Assembly: GCA_016165875.1 (NCBI GenBank)
Contig: JABBOT010000005.1
Span: 4,807,186-4,871,185 of the forward strand
Source: Acanthopleura granulata
Taxonomy: Eukaryota; Mollusca; Polyplacophora; Chitonida; Chitonidae
Direction of reading: 5' to 3'
DNA length: 64,000 nt
The notes below the pieces were generated by a model that was given only the letters and a program-made list of their open reading frames with translations, ran no database searches and was not told the DNA's origin. The position numbers and the translations under genes are program-made. Shown here in pieces: positions 34,837 to 48,800 of the stretch (positions are counted from its first letter, which is position 1; every line of letters starts with the position of its first letter).

Positions 34837-36758
34837 TATGAACCCTTTAATAGCTTGTCTTACAATAAATACAAGATCAATAAAATCATTTTATTATCAT
34901 CATGTATTTACTTGAAAAATGTACATCAGTCTCTGAGTTGAATTTTCACACAAATTTCAGCAAAACCTTGGCATGCACCAATAATGTAATACCCAGTGTA
35001 ATACACTTGATAAATACGACACAGGCACATATGATCATCTGGCCTGTTGTATTTGTTACTGCTGTGGTACACTTTCCTGGCAATAAACCAGACAGTGTAA
35101 GTCTGGAGTGTCAAATCGTCACTTCAGGACAATATTTCCAGTGCTGCAGTCCTTTTCTCTACGATCCTACCAGCAATTAGTCAGATTTTGTAATTAATGT
35201 CTTGCAAATACTTTGGCAGTAGTGTGACAGTAATCTGGACAGAGTAAATCATTCAAACAATGCCCAATGTCCACAAAGAACAGGTGTCCACAGATATATA
35301 TATACATATACACATGTATATCACATGTACTTCACTTTGTGTTTGTAATACACAGAAGTTAATCCCTACAGAACTCAAACATTGCAAAATTACCACGGGT
35401 AATTAATGCATACAATCTTTTCATTCACTAATTACGCTAAATAAGTCCAAGAAATATTCTGAGGTGTGTAATGCACACATGTACAAGGTTTCTGCAAATG
35501 CATCTTGCATGCTGACAATTACAACATGTCACTTTTTGGTGCCTGCCTTTGTCTACGCCAACACTTTTGTCCACAGCACATTTTTCTTGAAATCTTGAGT
35601 GTGTCGTAATGCCAACATGGCAGCTAATAAAAAAGAAACAAAATTAACATTGGCATTATGTAAAGCATTTAACTGAAAACCTGAATACTGTAGCGGTCTT
35701 TTCATTCACTGGAATTAATCAAGACCTTGGAAAAGCCTAGTAGAAAATGGAAGCCCCTTCATTTGCAGCACACTGTGCGTTATTCACTGACATGATTCCG
35801 AAACGCTTTTGTTCACCATGAGTGTAAATTAAGTGAGGTTGATTAATGCCAAGTCTGGATGTTTTTCACAGATTCTGTGTGAACTTGTACTGAAATGCTT
35901 TCGATGTTATATGTCGCCATTCATTTAAAGCCCGAGGAGAAGACAGGTGCAACCAGAAGCAAACACAATCACTGAGCCCACAACACTTGTAATATTCAAA
36001 GCCTGAATAAAACTTTTCACTGAATTTCTTTAGTCATATAAGAGGCATACGTCCGAAACAAATGTCATGTGAACTACGATGGAAAATTCCCACTGCTGGA
36101 GGCATACCTGTGTCTGGGAACGTCTCAATATTTATGCGACACATAGGCATGCTTTATAGAGACAAATGAGAAAGCAGCTTAGTACTGAAACTCATCAAAA
36201 TGATGATATTTCCTAATAAATGGAATACTGATTTCACATCAAGGGACTTCCATTTCCTAACTAAGCTCTTGAAAGTGAAATAACATCCAAAACTGCAACA
36301 TATTACAAGTAACTGCACAAAGTCAAACGTACAGATAATCAGATGCAATTTGAAAACTGAAAGCTAACAACATGATATGGAGTATATGAATGGGCAAATA
36401 TTCAAACACTAAAACAAGCCTTTTGTGCTAAAACCATCTGTGTTTTCTTCCTAGCATTAGCTGTTTCATGATTTCTTTAGGAAAATTCAATTCGGGGCCC
36501 GTGGAGAGGTAAAAGCCAGTTTATTCTGCAGCCTACATGTACATTCTACCGAAGCAAGTGTTTGCAGGCTTTATCCAAACTACTACAGCCTTTTCCAGAA
36601 GCTAATTAAAAACCACAAACATTCATACAAGTACATGTATTTATTATTATGATTACTGTTTCTTGCAGTATTCATGAATATCTCCCTTCGGTGTGTACCA
36701 GTGACAAGCTTTATTTGGTGGGCTGGAATTACACAGAGCTGTAAGGCACTCAACATAC

Positions 36759-36829
36759 CTAACCATGTTCCTGACAATCTTCCTGATTTAATGCTGCAGC
36801 CCATTCTGCAAGAGCTGCATGGAGGGTAT
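36759..36829 (-). CDS. FOCAD: FOCAD-like exon F22 (terminal, stop TAG)
   Basis: After an acceptor on the minus strand it reads [22 protein letters not shown] and TAG. The stop is followed at once by GTATGT, a donor-like sequence, so an alternative exon structure cannot be excluded; reading on gives no benefit. A minus-strand AATAAA lies about 45 nt downstream (36711-36716). Confidence 0.65.
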
Positions 36830-39800
36830 CTGCTTGCTTTAGACAAGAGCCATTAGTTTGTCCGACCAGAGGAGCACACAAACACGTACAGTGTACCTAC
36901 CTATACAGTGCTGCTTGTCCTCAGGGCACAGTTTGTGGTCTGGCAGCTCGGAGAACACCAACAACCAGTCCAACACCTGCACATAAACAAAACACAAGAT
37001 CTTTTCCAACATTTGTATACCAGCCGTGGTTTCCAAAACACAAACTACCAAAGAAAGAACATGAAATAAAATATAGGAGAGAAGCAGTCGAGTTTTCAGT
37101 GACGGCGAAAAGACGCTATGTATATGCTAGGCAGATGAAGAGATTTATTTATTTATCTATTTGATTGGTGTTTTACATAGTACTCCAAAATATTACACTT
37201 ATTTGACGGAACCCAATATTATGGAGGGAGGAAACCAGGCAGAGCCCGGGGGAAACCCACAACCATATGCAGGTTGCTGGCAGACCTTCCCTTGTATGGC
37301 CGGAGAGGAAGCAAGCATGAGCTGGACTTGAATTCAGAGTGACTGCTTTGGTTGGAGGCTTCTGGGTCATTACCTTACGCTAGCACGCTAACCAACTGAG
37401 CCACGCCGACGCCTAGATGAATAGAATCAGTATTTGTATCATTCTACATGTAGTATATACGGTGTCCTTAATCAAATATGTACGTCTGCTCCGCATTGAT
37501 TGCATCTGTTCTTATATCCAAGATGGCAATCATACTGAACAAGATGAACATACAGCCCCTAGTCCCCAAAGATAAACTTCTTGTACTTGCAGCTGGGGGT
37601 ACAAAATCTTAGGTTTACTTCACACATTTCAATCAACTAGTAACTTTACCTTCACGAGAATCTGATCCCAAGGTGGCTTGTTGAAATGCTCAATGCATGC
37701 TGGGAGTAGCGCTGGGAAGTAAGGTAGACTGGAGTCAAAGTTAACACACTGCACTTCTGATTGGCCTCTTGGTGATGGAGAGGAGAAGCATCCTGGTTGT
37801 ACACCAATCACTCCTCCAAACACAGGAGATGTCCACAAACATATTGCTGCTGCCACACACTGAAGACCAAACTCTACAGCCTACAACAGTAATTCCGGGA
37901 TTTTGTGATTCCCTGACTGACTGGTTGGTATGTAACGTTGATTGCAGGGTCACAAAAAGCCATGTTATCATAATGATCAAGATCAAGAATGAAAAGAAAC
38001 TGTATGCAGAGTTCTATTTTCTTTCTTACAGTTAAAACCTGAAAAAAATCAAACTGATCAGTAGCTTGTAGATGGACTTCAAATATTCATATTTTTAATT
38101 TGATGTATCTGAGAACCAAATTTTTGGCACTATTTCAGCATTCCCAAAACTTTCAGGTTATTTATTTAGTTGTCACAGCATCTAAATTCTCTAAAACGTG
38201 GAATAAAATTTACAAGGTCTAAATTGCTGTGGTCATCTGATTATAACTGGAAAACTGCCTATGAATTACGAATGTCCAGAAGGCACCTGGGGCAGTGCTT
38301 GCTCAGCGTTGTCCACTCTGAGGGGTAAGGCCTCCACAGCTATGTTCTTCGTGTGACCCATCAGCTCTAAGAACCACTGGAGCCTGGATATGACTGATGC
38401 AGACTGGCCTGTGGCCAATGAGGTCTGGTAAAAACACTGAACCAACAGGCTCAGTACTGTGTGCTTGTCGCTGCAAAAAAGACAGACAACAAGCGTTGGA
38501 ATTTAATGTTGCTTTCAGCATTATTTTGGGCATTTCACACTGGTGGTGTTGTTGTAGCAGGCCAGTCTCAATGTCGACATATTTACAGTGCTGCATCACT
38601 GTGACATCATGCTGAAGACAACACATGTGATAAATGGCAAAAATGGCTGGCTGAAACTCTGATTCAGCTCACTGAATGGAAGCACATGTGTACCAATTAC
38701 TAAAGTTAGTGAGAGGCTCCTGGGTCATTGTGTTGTGCTGGCGCACTAACTACCTACAGAGGCTTTGGCTTAACTGCTGTGAAGATTTTCATCATAGTGT
38801 AGTACAGTTTTAAGCTGGGCTCCGAAAATGTTTGGACAGGCAACTAATAAAATGGCAAACATAGTTACATGAAATAATATTTCACATATTATAAAAATTT
38901 TGAAGAAAGAGGTGCTTTACCACTGGGGATTGTTCATGGTGGCATCAATGCAACCATTCAGTAAGGCCACTGGTTGCTTCCCCTTAGCCACCAGATGGCA
39001 ACGCACATAAGTTCCTCTGATATGATTGGCTGGATCAGTGAAGTCCTCCACCACAATTAGGTCAATGCGTTCATCAGGTAACTCTGCCAGGCAGTCACAC
39101 ATCAGAGAGTAAAGGTCATGCTGAGGAACAAACATAAACCATTAGTTCATTTTCTTATTTTTTCAGATTGTGCTCTTATTGTGTATACTGAAGAATAATT
39201 TGCTTCTACAGTTCTAAGTGTGGAAAAAATCTTGAGCCTGGAACAAACCCTTACCCTTTTCAGGTACAAAACAAATTTTTTATAAGGCTGTGGCTGAATC
39301 AATCGCAGCAGGAGTCAAATTCTCTCACCACTGATTCAGAACTGGTTTTCTGAACTCAGGCAGTGTTAAGTAGTCAACCAATGGGCAAGCCCTATAACAC
39401 TCCTATAAATACAAGATTTGTACTTATTTCCATTTGAAAAAAGTGTAACAGAACACATATTATGCATCAACAGTGTAATGTAATGGAGAGGAAAAAAACA
39501 ACAACAACAAAAAAAAAAAACAAAAAAATAAAAATATGACACAGCAGCTTTACTGGTTGGACCAAATATGTATCTTGATTCACTTGTACGAAGTTTTGCT
39601 GAAACTGGACAAAAATTGTACCAGTAACTAGTAGCACTGCGAAAGAAATGTTAACATATGCTGGATGAACAGACAGACAGACAGACAGACGGAAAATGTT
39701 AACATACACTGAACAAACAGATAGACAGACAGACGGAAAATGTTAACATACACTGAACAAACAGATAGACAGGTGGACAACCGATCATCAAATAGAAAAC

Positions 39801-42800
39801 TGATACTACGAATTATGTATCTTGATGTCGTCTAAACTTGACCCAAGTGTCATTTATATCAGACAAAGCCAGCAGAAGGAGCAGTGTTTTAAAAGAAAAG
39901 TTAACGGCCAGACGGATGGACATCAGACAACCTGCTAATACATAACCTCTTCTGATCTTTGACCATAAGAGCTAAAAAACAACAGTAGATGATGTATCTG
40001 GGAATTAACAGATGATTAACAACTGCATGTTCAATACTCCAACTATTTAACAACTGAGATACCAATTTAGGAAACATTTTACCATAAAATGGCATTATCT
40101 GGTTATCAAAACCTTGTATGCTGTCACTAAGATTTAAGACAAAGAAAATAATAAAAGTCACCAAAGACTAATTAATAACAATCTGCAGACACGCTCCCTA
40201 ATACGAAGATGTACGGAGATCTCTCTAAATTTCAACAGACAACTCTATACGTCTTACCTCCAGAGTTTTGGGAAGAATGCTGTAGAACAATTCTGTGGTT
40301 TCATACAGAAGGGAGGTAACTGTTTCTGGAGGATCTGGCACTTCCAGAGCTCCAAGGAGACCCTGTAGAATCACTCGGCAGTTGTCTCCCTTGGGTGGGC
40401 TTGCTGTGAATTGCTCAGCACAGGAGCGTGCCAAGAACTTCTTCAGAATGGAGGGTGAGATGGACTTGATGAGTTTGGGCAAGGAGACAAATACTGCCTG
40501 CTTACACGTATCCTGTTTGTATACAACATGCAGGTAAATACATCTCTGTGAGCCCACTCGTCAACATAACAGGCTGTTTTGATAAAAAGCCAATGACAGC
40601 ATGAGATTTGAAGCTTTTATGGCATACTGGTAACATTTTGTCAAGTCACTTAGTGCAAGGTAAAGGATTATGTATTCTCAAGTAAGTCAAAGCCTCAATG
40701 TACAGTTATTCAGCACTAATTCTAACACTTCTCCTTTACAATAAATGTAACATTCCACAAATGGCAGAATGGTAAATTAACTTTGTAAGAATGTGGTGAA
40801 TACACCCTGATTATGCACATAAAATTGCTATAGAATCACCGACATAAACTAACTTATCTTTGTCTCTTGGAAATGCCTGAAAAGGTCTACTCACATCCAG
40901 GGAGGTAAAAAGTGATTGTGCTAGCCAGGTGGTCACAAACAAGGAGGCTGCTGAGGACGCTACACTCTGAGATATGGCCAGTCTAAGGCACAGGCAGGCA
41001 ACATTGCCACCTACAAACAGTGAACATTGTGAGACACAGCCAGTCTAAGGCACAGACAGGCAACATTACCATCAACAATGGACATTTCCCAGTGAGAAAC
41101 AGCCAGTCTTAGGCACAGACATGCAAAATTGCCACCTACAAACAGTGAACAATTCTTAATGAGATACTGCCAGTCACAGGCACAGACAGGCAACATTGCA
41201 ACCTACAAACAGTGAACAATTCTCAATGAGATACAACCAGTCTTAGGCACAGGCAGGCAACATTGCGACCTGCAAACATTGAACAATTCTCAATGAGATA
41301 TGGCCAGCCTTAGGCACAGACTCAAGTCATATAAAACAATGAACAAACATATAAAATCACCAGGTTTTACAGACTGCATTAAGTTTGAATTAATAAACAC
41401 CTTTACTGTTTATATATAACTGAAAGATTAAAAATTTCCATCACTTATAAAAAGTGAAACACTGCAGTGAAACATCAATTTTGTTATTACACTCTGATAT
41501 TTTACACCCAGACACAACGATGTCAAAAAAGAAAGATTTTGATTTTTAATGCTTCCATCTGAGCTCAGCAGGTTGGTGTTAAAATACATATTAAGTCAAC
41601 TGCAACATTCCTCTATGTCATGTTACAAGACACGGCATCATACCAGGCGTCACATCAGGTGTCACCAGGCGTCATGTATATGAAAGACATCAGACTATAG
41701 ATATATCTTTGGAAGTCTGCAGCTGAAAACATCGTGTAAAACTTTTTCACATACAAAAATCATGATATTGATAAAATACAGATAATAAATAGAATACTGC
41801 ACAGTGAAGACCATATAAATATTGTTCTCGTGAAAGGTGGAGATGATAAACCAAAAGAGGCGAGGCATGGGTTATCATTTCCATCTCTCACTTGAACAAT
41901 ATTTACGATATTCAATCGTCACTGTGCAATACACTCTATACATACATATATGTACTGTACTACATATCTGCATGTAGTTTGACAGTTGTTACCTGTGTGA
42001 TTCATTCAGACGTGACAAACTGTTGGCCCTCATCTAATATCATAGGAGGCCTCCGTTGCTCAATCGGTCAGCATGCTAGTGCAGCGCAATCACCCAGAAG
42101 CCTCCCACCAATGCAGTCAATGTGAGTTTGTCCAGCTCATGATGGCTTCCTCTCCAGCCGTATGTGGGAAGTCGGTCAGCATTCTGCGGATGGTCGTGGG
42201 TTTCCGCCGGAGTGTGCTTGGTGTCCTCCCACAATAATGCTGGCCGCCATCATATAAGTGAAATATTCTTGAGTACGACATAAAACACTGATCAAATAAA
42301 TAAATAAATCTAATATCGTAAGACCTTACCAAAGTTCCACCTCATCAAAGGGGACAGAACTCCAGTCCAGTTGACAGGGGGCAGTACCTGCTGTACATTT
42401 TCCAGCAATGAGGACAAGGAAATTTCCACCAACTTCAGGGGAATGACTTCTGGTCCTTAAAAAATAATAGACATTAATAATAACTCCTTTCAGATTCTCT
42501 TGGCATACCAACAAGGCCACATGGTCATATCTTAGGTACATGTACAATAGGTATGATTGTTAAGTTAACAAAGACTTGACTAAAAGAAAAGTCCAGAAAT
42601 TCTGAAGGTAGTTTGAAGTTCGCAGAATGTCTGCACAGTGTCCACAAGATGGTAACATGTCGCAACAACAAAAACATGTTAAAAAAGCACTGGCAAATGG
42701 ATGATTGACAAAATGCTATAAATTAGAATATCAAGATACATTAAAAATGACACCATTTTTGATGGAGTTCTTTGTTGAGATAATACTAACATTTTGAAAA

Positions 42801-45800
42801 AATGCAATACTCTATAACCTATACATGTATACTGTGGGACACTCCTGGATTTGAACTCGGGCCCACTTATCCATGTGACAAGTGTATCAGCAGTTAAGTT
42901 TCGTATTACCTTTGGCAAGTTTTGCTTGGACTAAAGCATCATTAGTTTTACATTTGGAGGAGATTGGTATTAAGATTGAAGTCTGATTTAATTTTTAATA
43001 CAGTTTCGAACAACTATCCCCAGATCTCCACTTCACAGCCCTCTGCCAGCTAAGCTTGTAGAGAATTCCAAACTACTTTAAAACTGCTGCCTTTACAAAA
43101 ATTATTACAAAAGAAATCTCATTTCCATACAGGCTTTCCACAATTAAATACACACAGGGTATGTGTAAACTATTCATCCCCTGCTAGTAATTCTAAAACA
43201 AATTAACTGATAGTTCGTAGTAATGATCAAAAGAATACACGAACATGTCAACATTGTCATAAAGGAAAAGGTCAAGGTCACTGAAAACATCACCGGCCCT
43301 TCAGAAATATCTTGGGCTAATGGATGAATACAGAAGATACACATACACAAACACTGAAACAGATGCACAAAAAGCTATACCTTGTTTACCAGCCTCGAGC
43401 AGAAAGTCTACCACAGCTCTGATGACACTACTGTCAGGCAGGTACGAGAAACTGGATGGCGCTGAAACATTACAGGTAAACATTACAGGTACAGGTGTGA
43501 CGCACAGGTACCCACCATAGGTAGCCTACACATCAGAAGTGTGTCTCAGAGATACAGAGAATCTGAAACAAATGTTCATTTCATAACATTCGTATGGAAG
43601 AAACATGAGTATAAGATTCTGTTTATCGCATAACTGAGATAACTAAGAGATGAAAAAAAAAATAAGGAAAAAAAGGAACCCAGTACAATCAAGCTGGATG
43701 ACATTATTCAAATGTAAACAAACTGCAGCCTGGCAGTTATGGTGGGAGGAAACCGGGCCAAGTCTTGGGGAAACCCAGGACAGCTTGCAGGTTGCTGGCA
43801 GACCTTCCCACGTACGTCTGCATTAAAGATGGACACCAAAATTCTTGGGAAATGACAATACAATTCAGGAAGGTTATGTATCTTATCTCAATGCTTCTAT
43901 GACAGAATTTTGGTGTGCCTAAGCGTACTCTTTCTTGTGATACGTGTTGACAAGGAGGATGTGAGAAACAGACAAGCAGATGTCCACTGTACATGATGAC
44001 ATAGCCTGAACAATCAGATTATAAACTCCTATTTCTTTATTGACAACATTCACCTGTCTGGCTGCCTATATGAACCCAATCACCTGTCTGGCTGCCTATA
44101 TGAGCCCAAATCACCTGTCTGGCTGCCTATATGAACCCAATCACCTGTCTGCCTGCCTATATGAGCCCAAATCACTTGTGTGTATCGAAAGCAAAAAAAC
44201 GTAGACAAATATTTCGCCTATAAACTGAATGTCACTGCACACAGATGTAGTAGAACATTCCATGGTATTCCATGAGTCTGTACTGGCCGGCTGTTCAACA
44301 TGACAAATAGGCTCAAACGCACCTCTGTGATCCAAATCAGGATGCATTCCTTACTTATTTAAATGGATGTATTTTCTCAAACAAAGGCCAGGGGGTGACA
44401 AACAGGACAGCCTAAGTGTTGTGTCCATGTACTTGTACAATCAACAGCATATTAAAGTCTACCCATAAACTTCAGATAACCTATACTGTTTTGGGACACA
44501 CTACATGCAATTATACACGTAAGTATAAGTTGTTACCACTTGTCCTAGTTTCTGTGCCACTACATGCTGACAAATGGAGGTGTCCCAACAACCAGGCTGC
44601 AGCTCCCTGAATACCCAGATCTCCAGGACTCTCGACTATCTGTCTACATCTACTGATGATATCAGCAGAATAAGTGTCCTTCATCTCTGAGGCACCGGAA
44701 CTTTGAACCTGAAAATAATTCATTATTTATTTTAGTCTTGTTTAATACCACATACAAGAATTTTTCACTCACACAGGCTGTGAGTATTAAGTATGGAAGA
44801 CACTGAAGTGCCCGAATAAACTACTGACCCCTTGCAAGTTACTGAAAACATTTCCCATATGTCACGTACGGATATGAATTCACATTTTGGAGGAAGAATG
44901 TGGCTGCATTGTGAACTACTCTATGAGTGTCACTGACAGTTGATCATCACCAAGATCTCACAAACAGTGACAGCTGAGCTGGACAGCTGAAAACTGGTTA
45001 TAAGCAAGAGGGTGAAACAATACGTAGTGATCACTTGCTTTTCAGGAATACATACATTTCCGAACAGACCTATTAAAACTGATCCACATTAAAGACCAAT
45101 ACTTAGGTGACAGATGTTGATGATTAAATTTTGTCCGATATGTCCTGTTCACCAGCATCAGTTTGATTTCAGTATTTTAGCTTACGTCTGAAAAACAAGT
45201 GGTCATGAGTCCATATACAATAATTCTTCCATCAGGAAGCCGCTATGTAGTCCGCCTCCGTAGGACGTCGGAAATTCGTCCGTTCTTCCATCAGGAAGCC
45301 GCTATGTAGTCCGCCTCCGTAGGACGTCGGAAATTCGTCCATTCTTCCATCAGGATGCTGTTATGTAGTCCACCTCCGTAAGACGTCGGAAATTCGTCCG
45401 TTCTTCCATCAGGATGCTGTAATGTAGTCCGCCTCCGTAAGACGTTGAAAATTCGTCCATTCTTCCATCAGGATGCCGTTATGTAGTCCGCCTCCGTAAG
45501 ACGTCGGAAATTCGTCCATTCTTCCATCAGGATGCTGTTATGTAAGATGCTGTTATGTAGTCCGCCTTCGTAAGACGTTGGAAATTTGTCCATTCTTCCA
45601 TCAGGATGCTGTTATGTTAGATGCTGTTATGTAGTCCGCCTCCGTAAGACGTTGGAAATTCGTCCATTCTTCCATCAGGATGCTGTTATGTAAGATGCTG
45701 TTATGTAGTCCGCCTTCGTAAGACGTTGGAAATTTGTCCATTCTTCCATCAGGATGCTGTTATGTTAGATGCTGTTATGTAGTCCGCCTCCGTAAGACGT

Positions 45801-48800
45801 CGGAAATTCGTCCATTCTTCCATCAGGATGCCGTTATGTAGTCCACCTCCGTAGGACGTCGGAAATTCGTCCATTCTTCCATCAGGATGCCGTTATGTAG
45901 TCCACCTCCGTAAGACGTCGGAAATTCGTCCATGAAAATGACAACCTATAATCCACGTTGCCACTTGGTCGGAACTTCTACCCGATATCTAGCTGATGGA
46001 TGAACTAAATTTCATCTTCTTGGGCATAAACATACAAATGTGGTTTTTCAAAGGAAATTTTAGAGGAAGACTATACCTCAGTGTCACTTTCAGAAAATGT
46101 ACATGTATATACTTGGGTCATGAAGAAATAAACCAGTCAAAGTGAAAATTCAGTGTATTACATCAAACAGATGTAATACAGAGAGGTATATTTTACCAGC
46201 TTATGACAGCTGCCCCCAAATTACTCAGTCACATGTAGGTCCTGCCTTATCTTAATCCTCTCAGGTCTTCTTATATTTGTTGATTCAATGTTAAGGTGAC
46301 ATTCAGAATTACAAATCTCATAGCTCGGAACAGCTCCCGATTAACCTATTCTTCTTAAAACTTTTGTAGAAATCATGGCCAATGTAATACTCTTGAATGT
46401 ACTTCCTCCTCAATGGCCATTATCTCCAGCAGAGTGACCTCACCTGAGTCCAGGGCTGCTCTGAGCCGCACAGGGCCATCAGTCCTGTCAACACTGCCAC
46501 CTTCTGTAACGGGGACACATCCTGCCAACACAAACATAGAACATGGTCAATAGCTGTTTCCAAGGCAATGGAGCATCACCACGCTGTACTTTCAGAGTTA
46601 GCAAGTACAGAAGAGAAAACACCAGATTGAAAAAAAGGGAGTGTTCTGCCAGGAAAGAGTTAACACATAAAATAGCATGCCTGAACAGCAGAAACCTACA
46701 CTATGTACACTGCACATGTGGTTGCAATCACAGACCTGCCCAAAACAGATGTTATGTCAAGTAATATTCAACTTAGTATTGGCAACTGAAGCACCAGGAA
46801 AAGATGACTCTTTTTCATTTACAGATTAGAACTGAGAGGCATTTGCAAGACCAGGGTAGAAAACCTGTAATAATGCAGTTAGAAACTGCAATCTATTGTG
46901 ATACCTAAATTTCCAACTCAACTAAAACATTATCTTTAAATAAACAAGTTTTATACCTCATCCGAGAGCTTCTTCTGCCATTCCTGGGCTAGCTTTTCAT
47001 TAGCTGATGATGCTCCCGGGTGACCAATCAGAGCAAGGCTATGACCAAGCATGCCGATAGAAAGACACAAACCAGTATTCTGAAAAAAAAATGCCAAAAG
47101 TGTAACAAGTGACCATACCTGCAACCATTAAAATCTCCTGAGGCAAATGAACAAAGGCTGGTTTACAGGGAAACAACAGTGTATTGGATTAATTTGCTTA
47201 TTTAACTGAAGGTTAATGCAGACAAAGACAATGAAGTGGTCTGCAATGAACATACACGTTACACTGTGCAGACATCCCCAGAAGCAAAGCTGCCCACTCA
47301 GAGCTCTACAAACATGACAGAGGGTGAATCCAGCAATTCCATGGTTAAGTCTGGGATTCAACCCCTACCTCATGTGTCAGGAATTAAGATTCGAGCACCT
47401 AACCAACAAGCGACTTCTGCTTCCAAAACTGTATTTGTATCTGCAAGCATCTTGCAGCAAGGCTGTATTGTATACATGTAATTGTACAAAACCACTGTAT
47501 TTATACTATATCTTTGATTAGCTCAAAGGGGTATTTATCAAAAATGTTACATTATCTCCACCTCCGAATGCTTCTCATTGAGAGCTGTGAACTTCTCCAT
47601 CACACGCGTCACACTGTCTGATGATAAGATATTGGTCGAAAATGCAGCGGAACTCATAGCAGCCAGAGAAACACAGCAGGCCTGAAAAAGGTTTTAAAAG
47701 TTGTCAACGCAAATGATATTTTTATTGTCTGACCAGAAATAAGGTAACTGTGCAAACACACTAATAGAAAGTTACATGTAATTCAACCCATATTTGTCAT
47801 GGTTTTGTCGCAAGATTTGGCTATAAACTTAATCTGTATTTGCTCAAGGTTCATGAAACATGTAATTACTTTTAACATATGAGGAAATCTTGAAGACTTG
47901 TCAAGTACCTGTCTGGAGGTTTTGCTATGTATCACACATAGCACAGACCAGATAGACTGGACCTACATGTAAATACAGCATATAATACACAAATTTACTG
48001 TGTACTGGTCATGTAACGTTAATCCACTGAGAGGTTTTCGTCCAATCTTTGATGAACTTCACACAAATACCTTCTCACCTGAAAAGTATCCTCCCCAGGG
48101 GAGAGAGAATCCAACATGGCGGACAGTTTCTCATAAAGTGACAGGACATGAACTCTGGAGTCTGTCTTGCCGTCAGTACACAGAGATCCTAAAGCCACAC
48201 CAAGGCCAAGGAAGCTGCCTTGTCTGGGGATAGACACACACAGCATATATATGTATAAACATGTTCTAGCCCAAGAATATCACCCTGACATAGGGTTTGT
48301 TTAAACGTTAATTGTCATACTTGGGTGTAACATTAGTTTTAACATTTTAACTGTGTTTCCAAGAGAGGGTATCCTCGCAGCAGGCGAGTACATGTGCTAT
48401 CGAACAGTATGCCTGAAAACCCCAGTTAAGTGTATGATGCACTATCCAGTCAGTGTACACTGGCAGTCACGACTGTGGACAAACCAGGACTTACTTAGAA
48501 CATTCCCTTCAGCTGCTAAGTGACAAGCCAAAGACGTATCAAGATGAGTAGGAAATTTCAAGTGTATTACCCTGCTGAGAATAATTATCACCGGGTCTAC
48601 TGCTTTTACCAGGGTGAATAGTCTTTGTCCTTGTTATGGGTTAGACACATGAGAAATACATGTATATATTTGTATTCATACAAGAATACATGCACACACT
48701 TGTGTGAGGTAACAGTACATTTATGTCTGCAATTGTAGGTGGGCTACGCCATCCAGTCAAGGCTTGTTCCTCACAGTATTACTTGAAATGGGTTTTCGTG

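Larger units (their letters stand above)
31375..36758. other. Interval between convergent genes
   Basis: Holds the 3' UTR of the unrecognised gene, two hairpin or MITE-like elements, a palindrome, an ATT microsatellite and the 3' UTR of the FOCAD-like gene (minus). Open frames here, such as 31972-32289, lack splice or homology support. I see no other gene. Confidence 0.6.

Noticed and set aside
44735..44800. Possible SINE tail (tttatttattttagtcttgt)
   Set aside because: Too degraded to assign to the family.
45217..45935. CRISPR-like or junction-derived array
   Set aside because: Direct tandem repeats without unique spacers in a eukaryotic intron, and no match to neighbouring exons F12 or F13.
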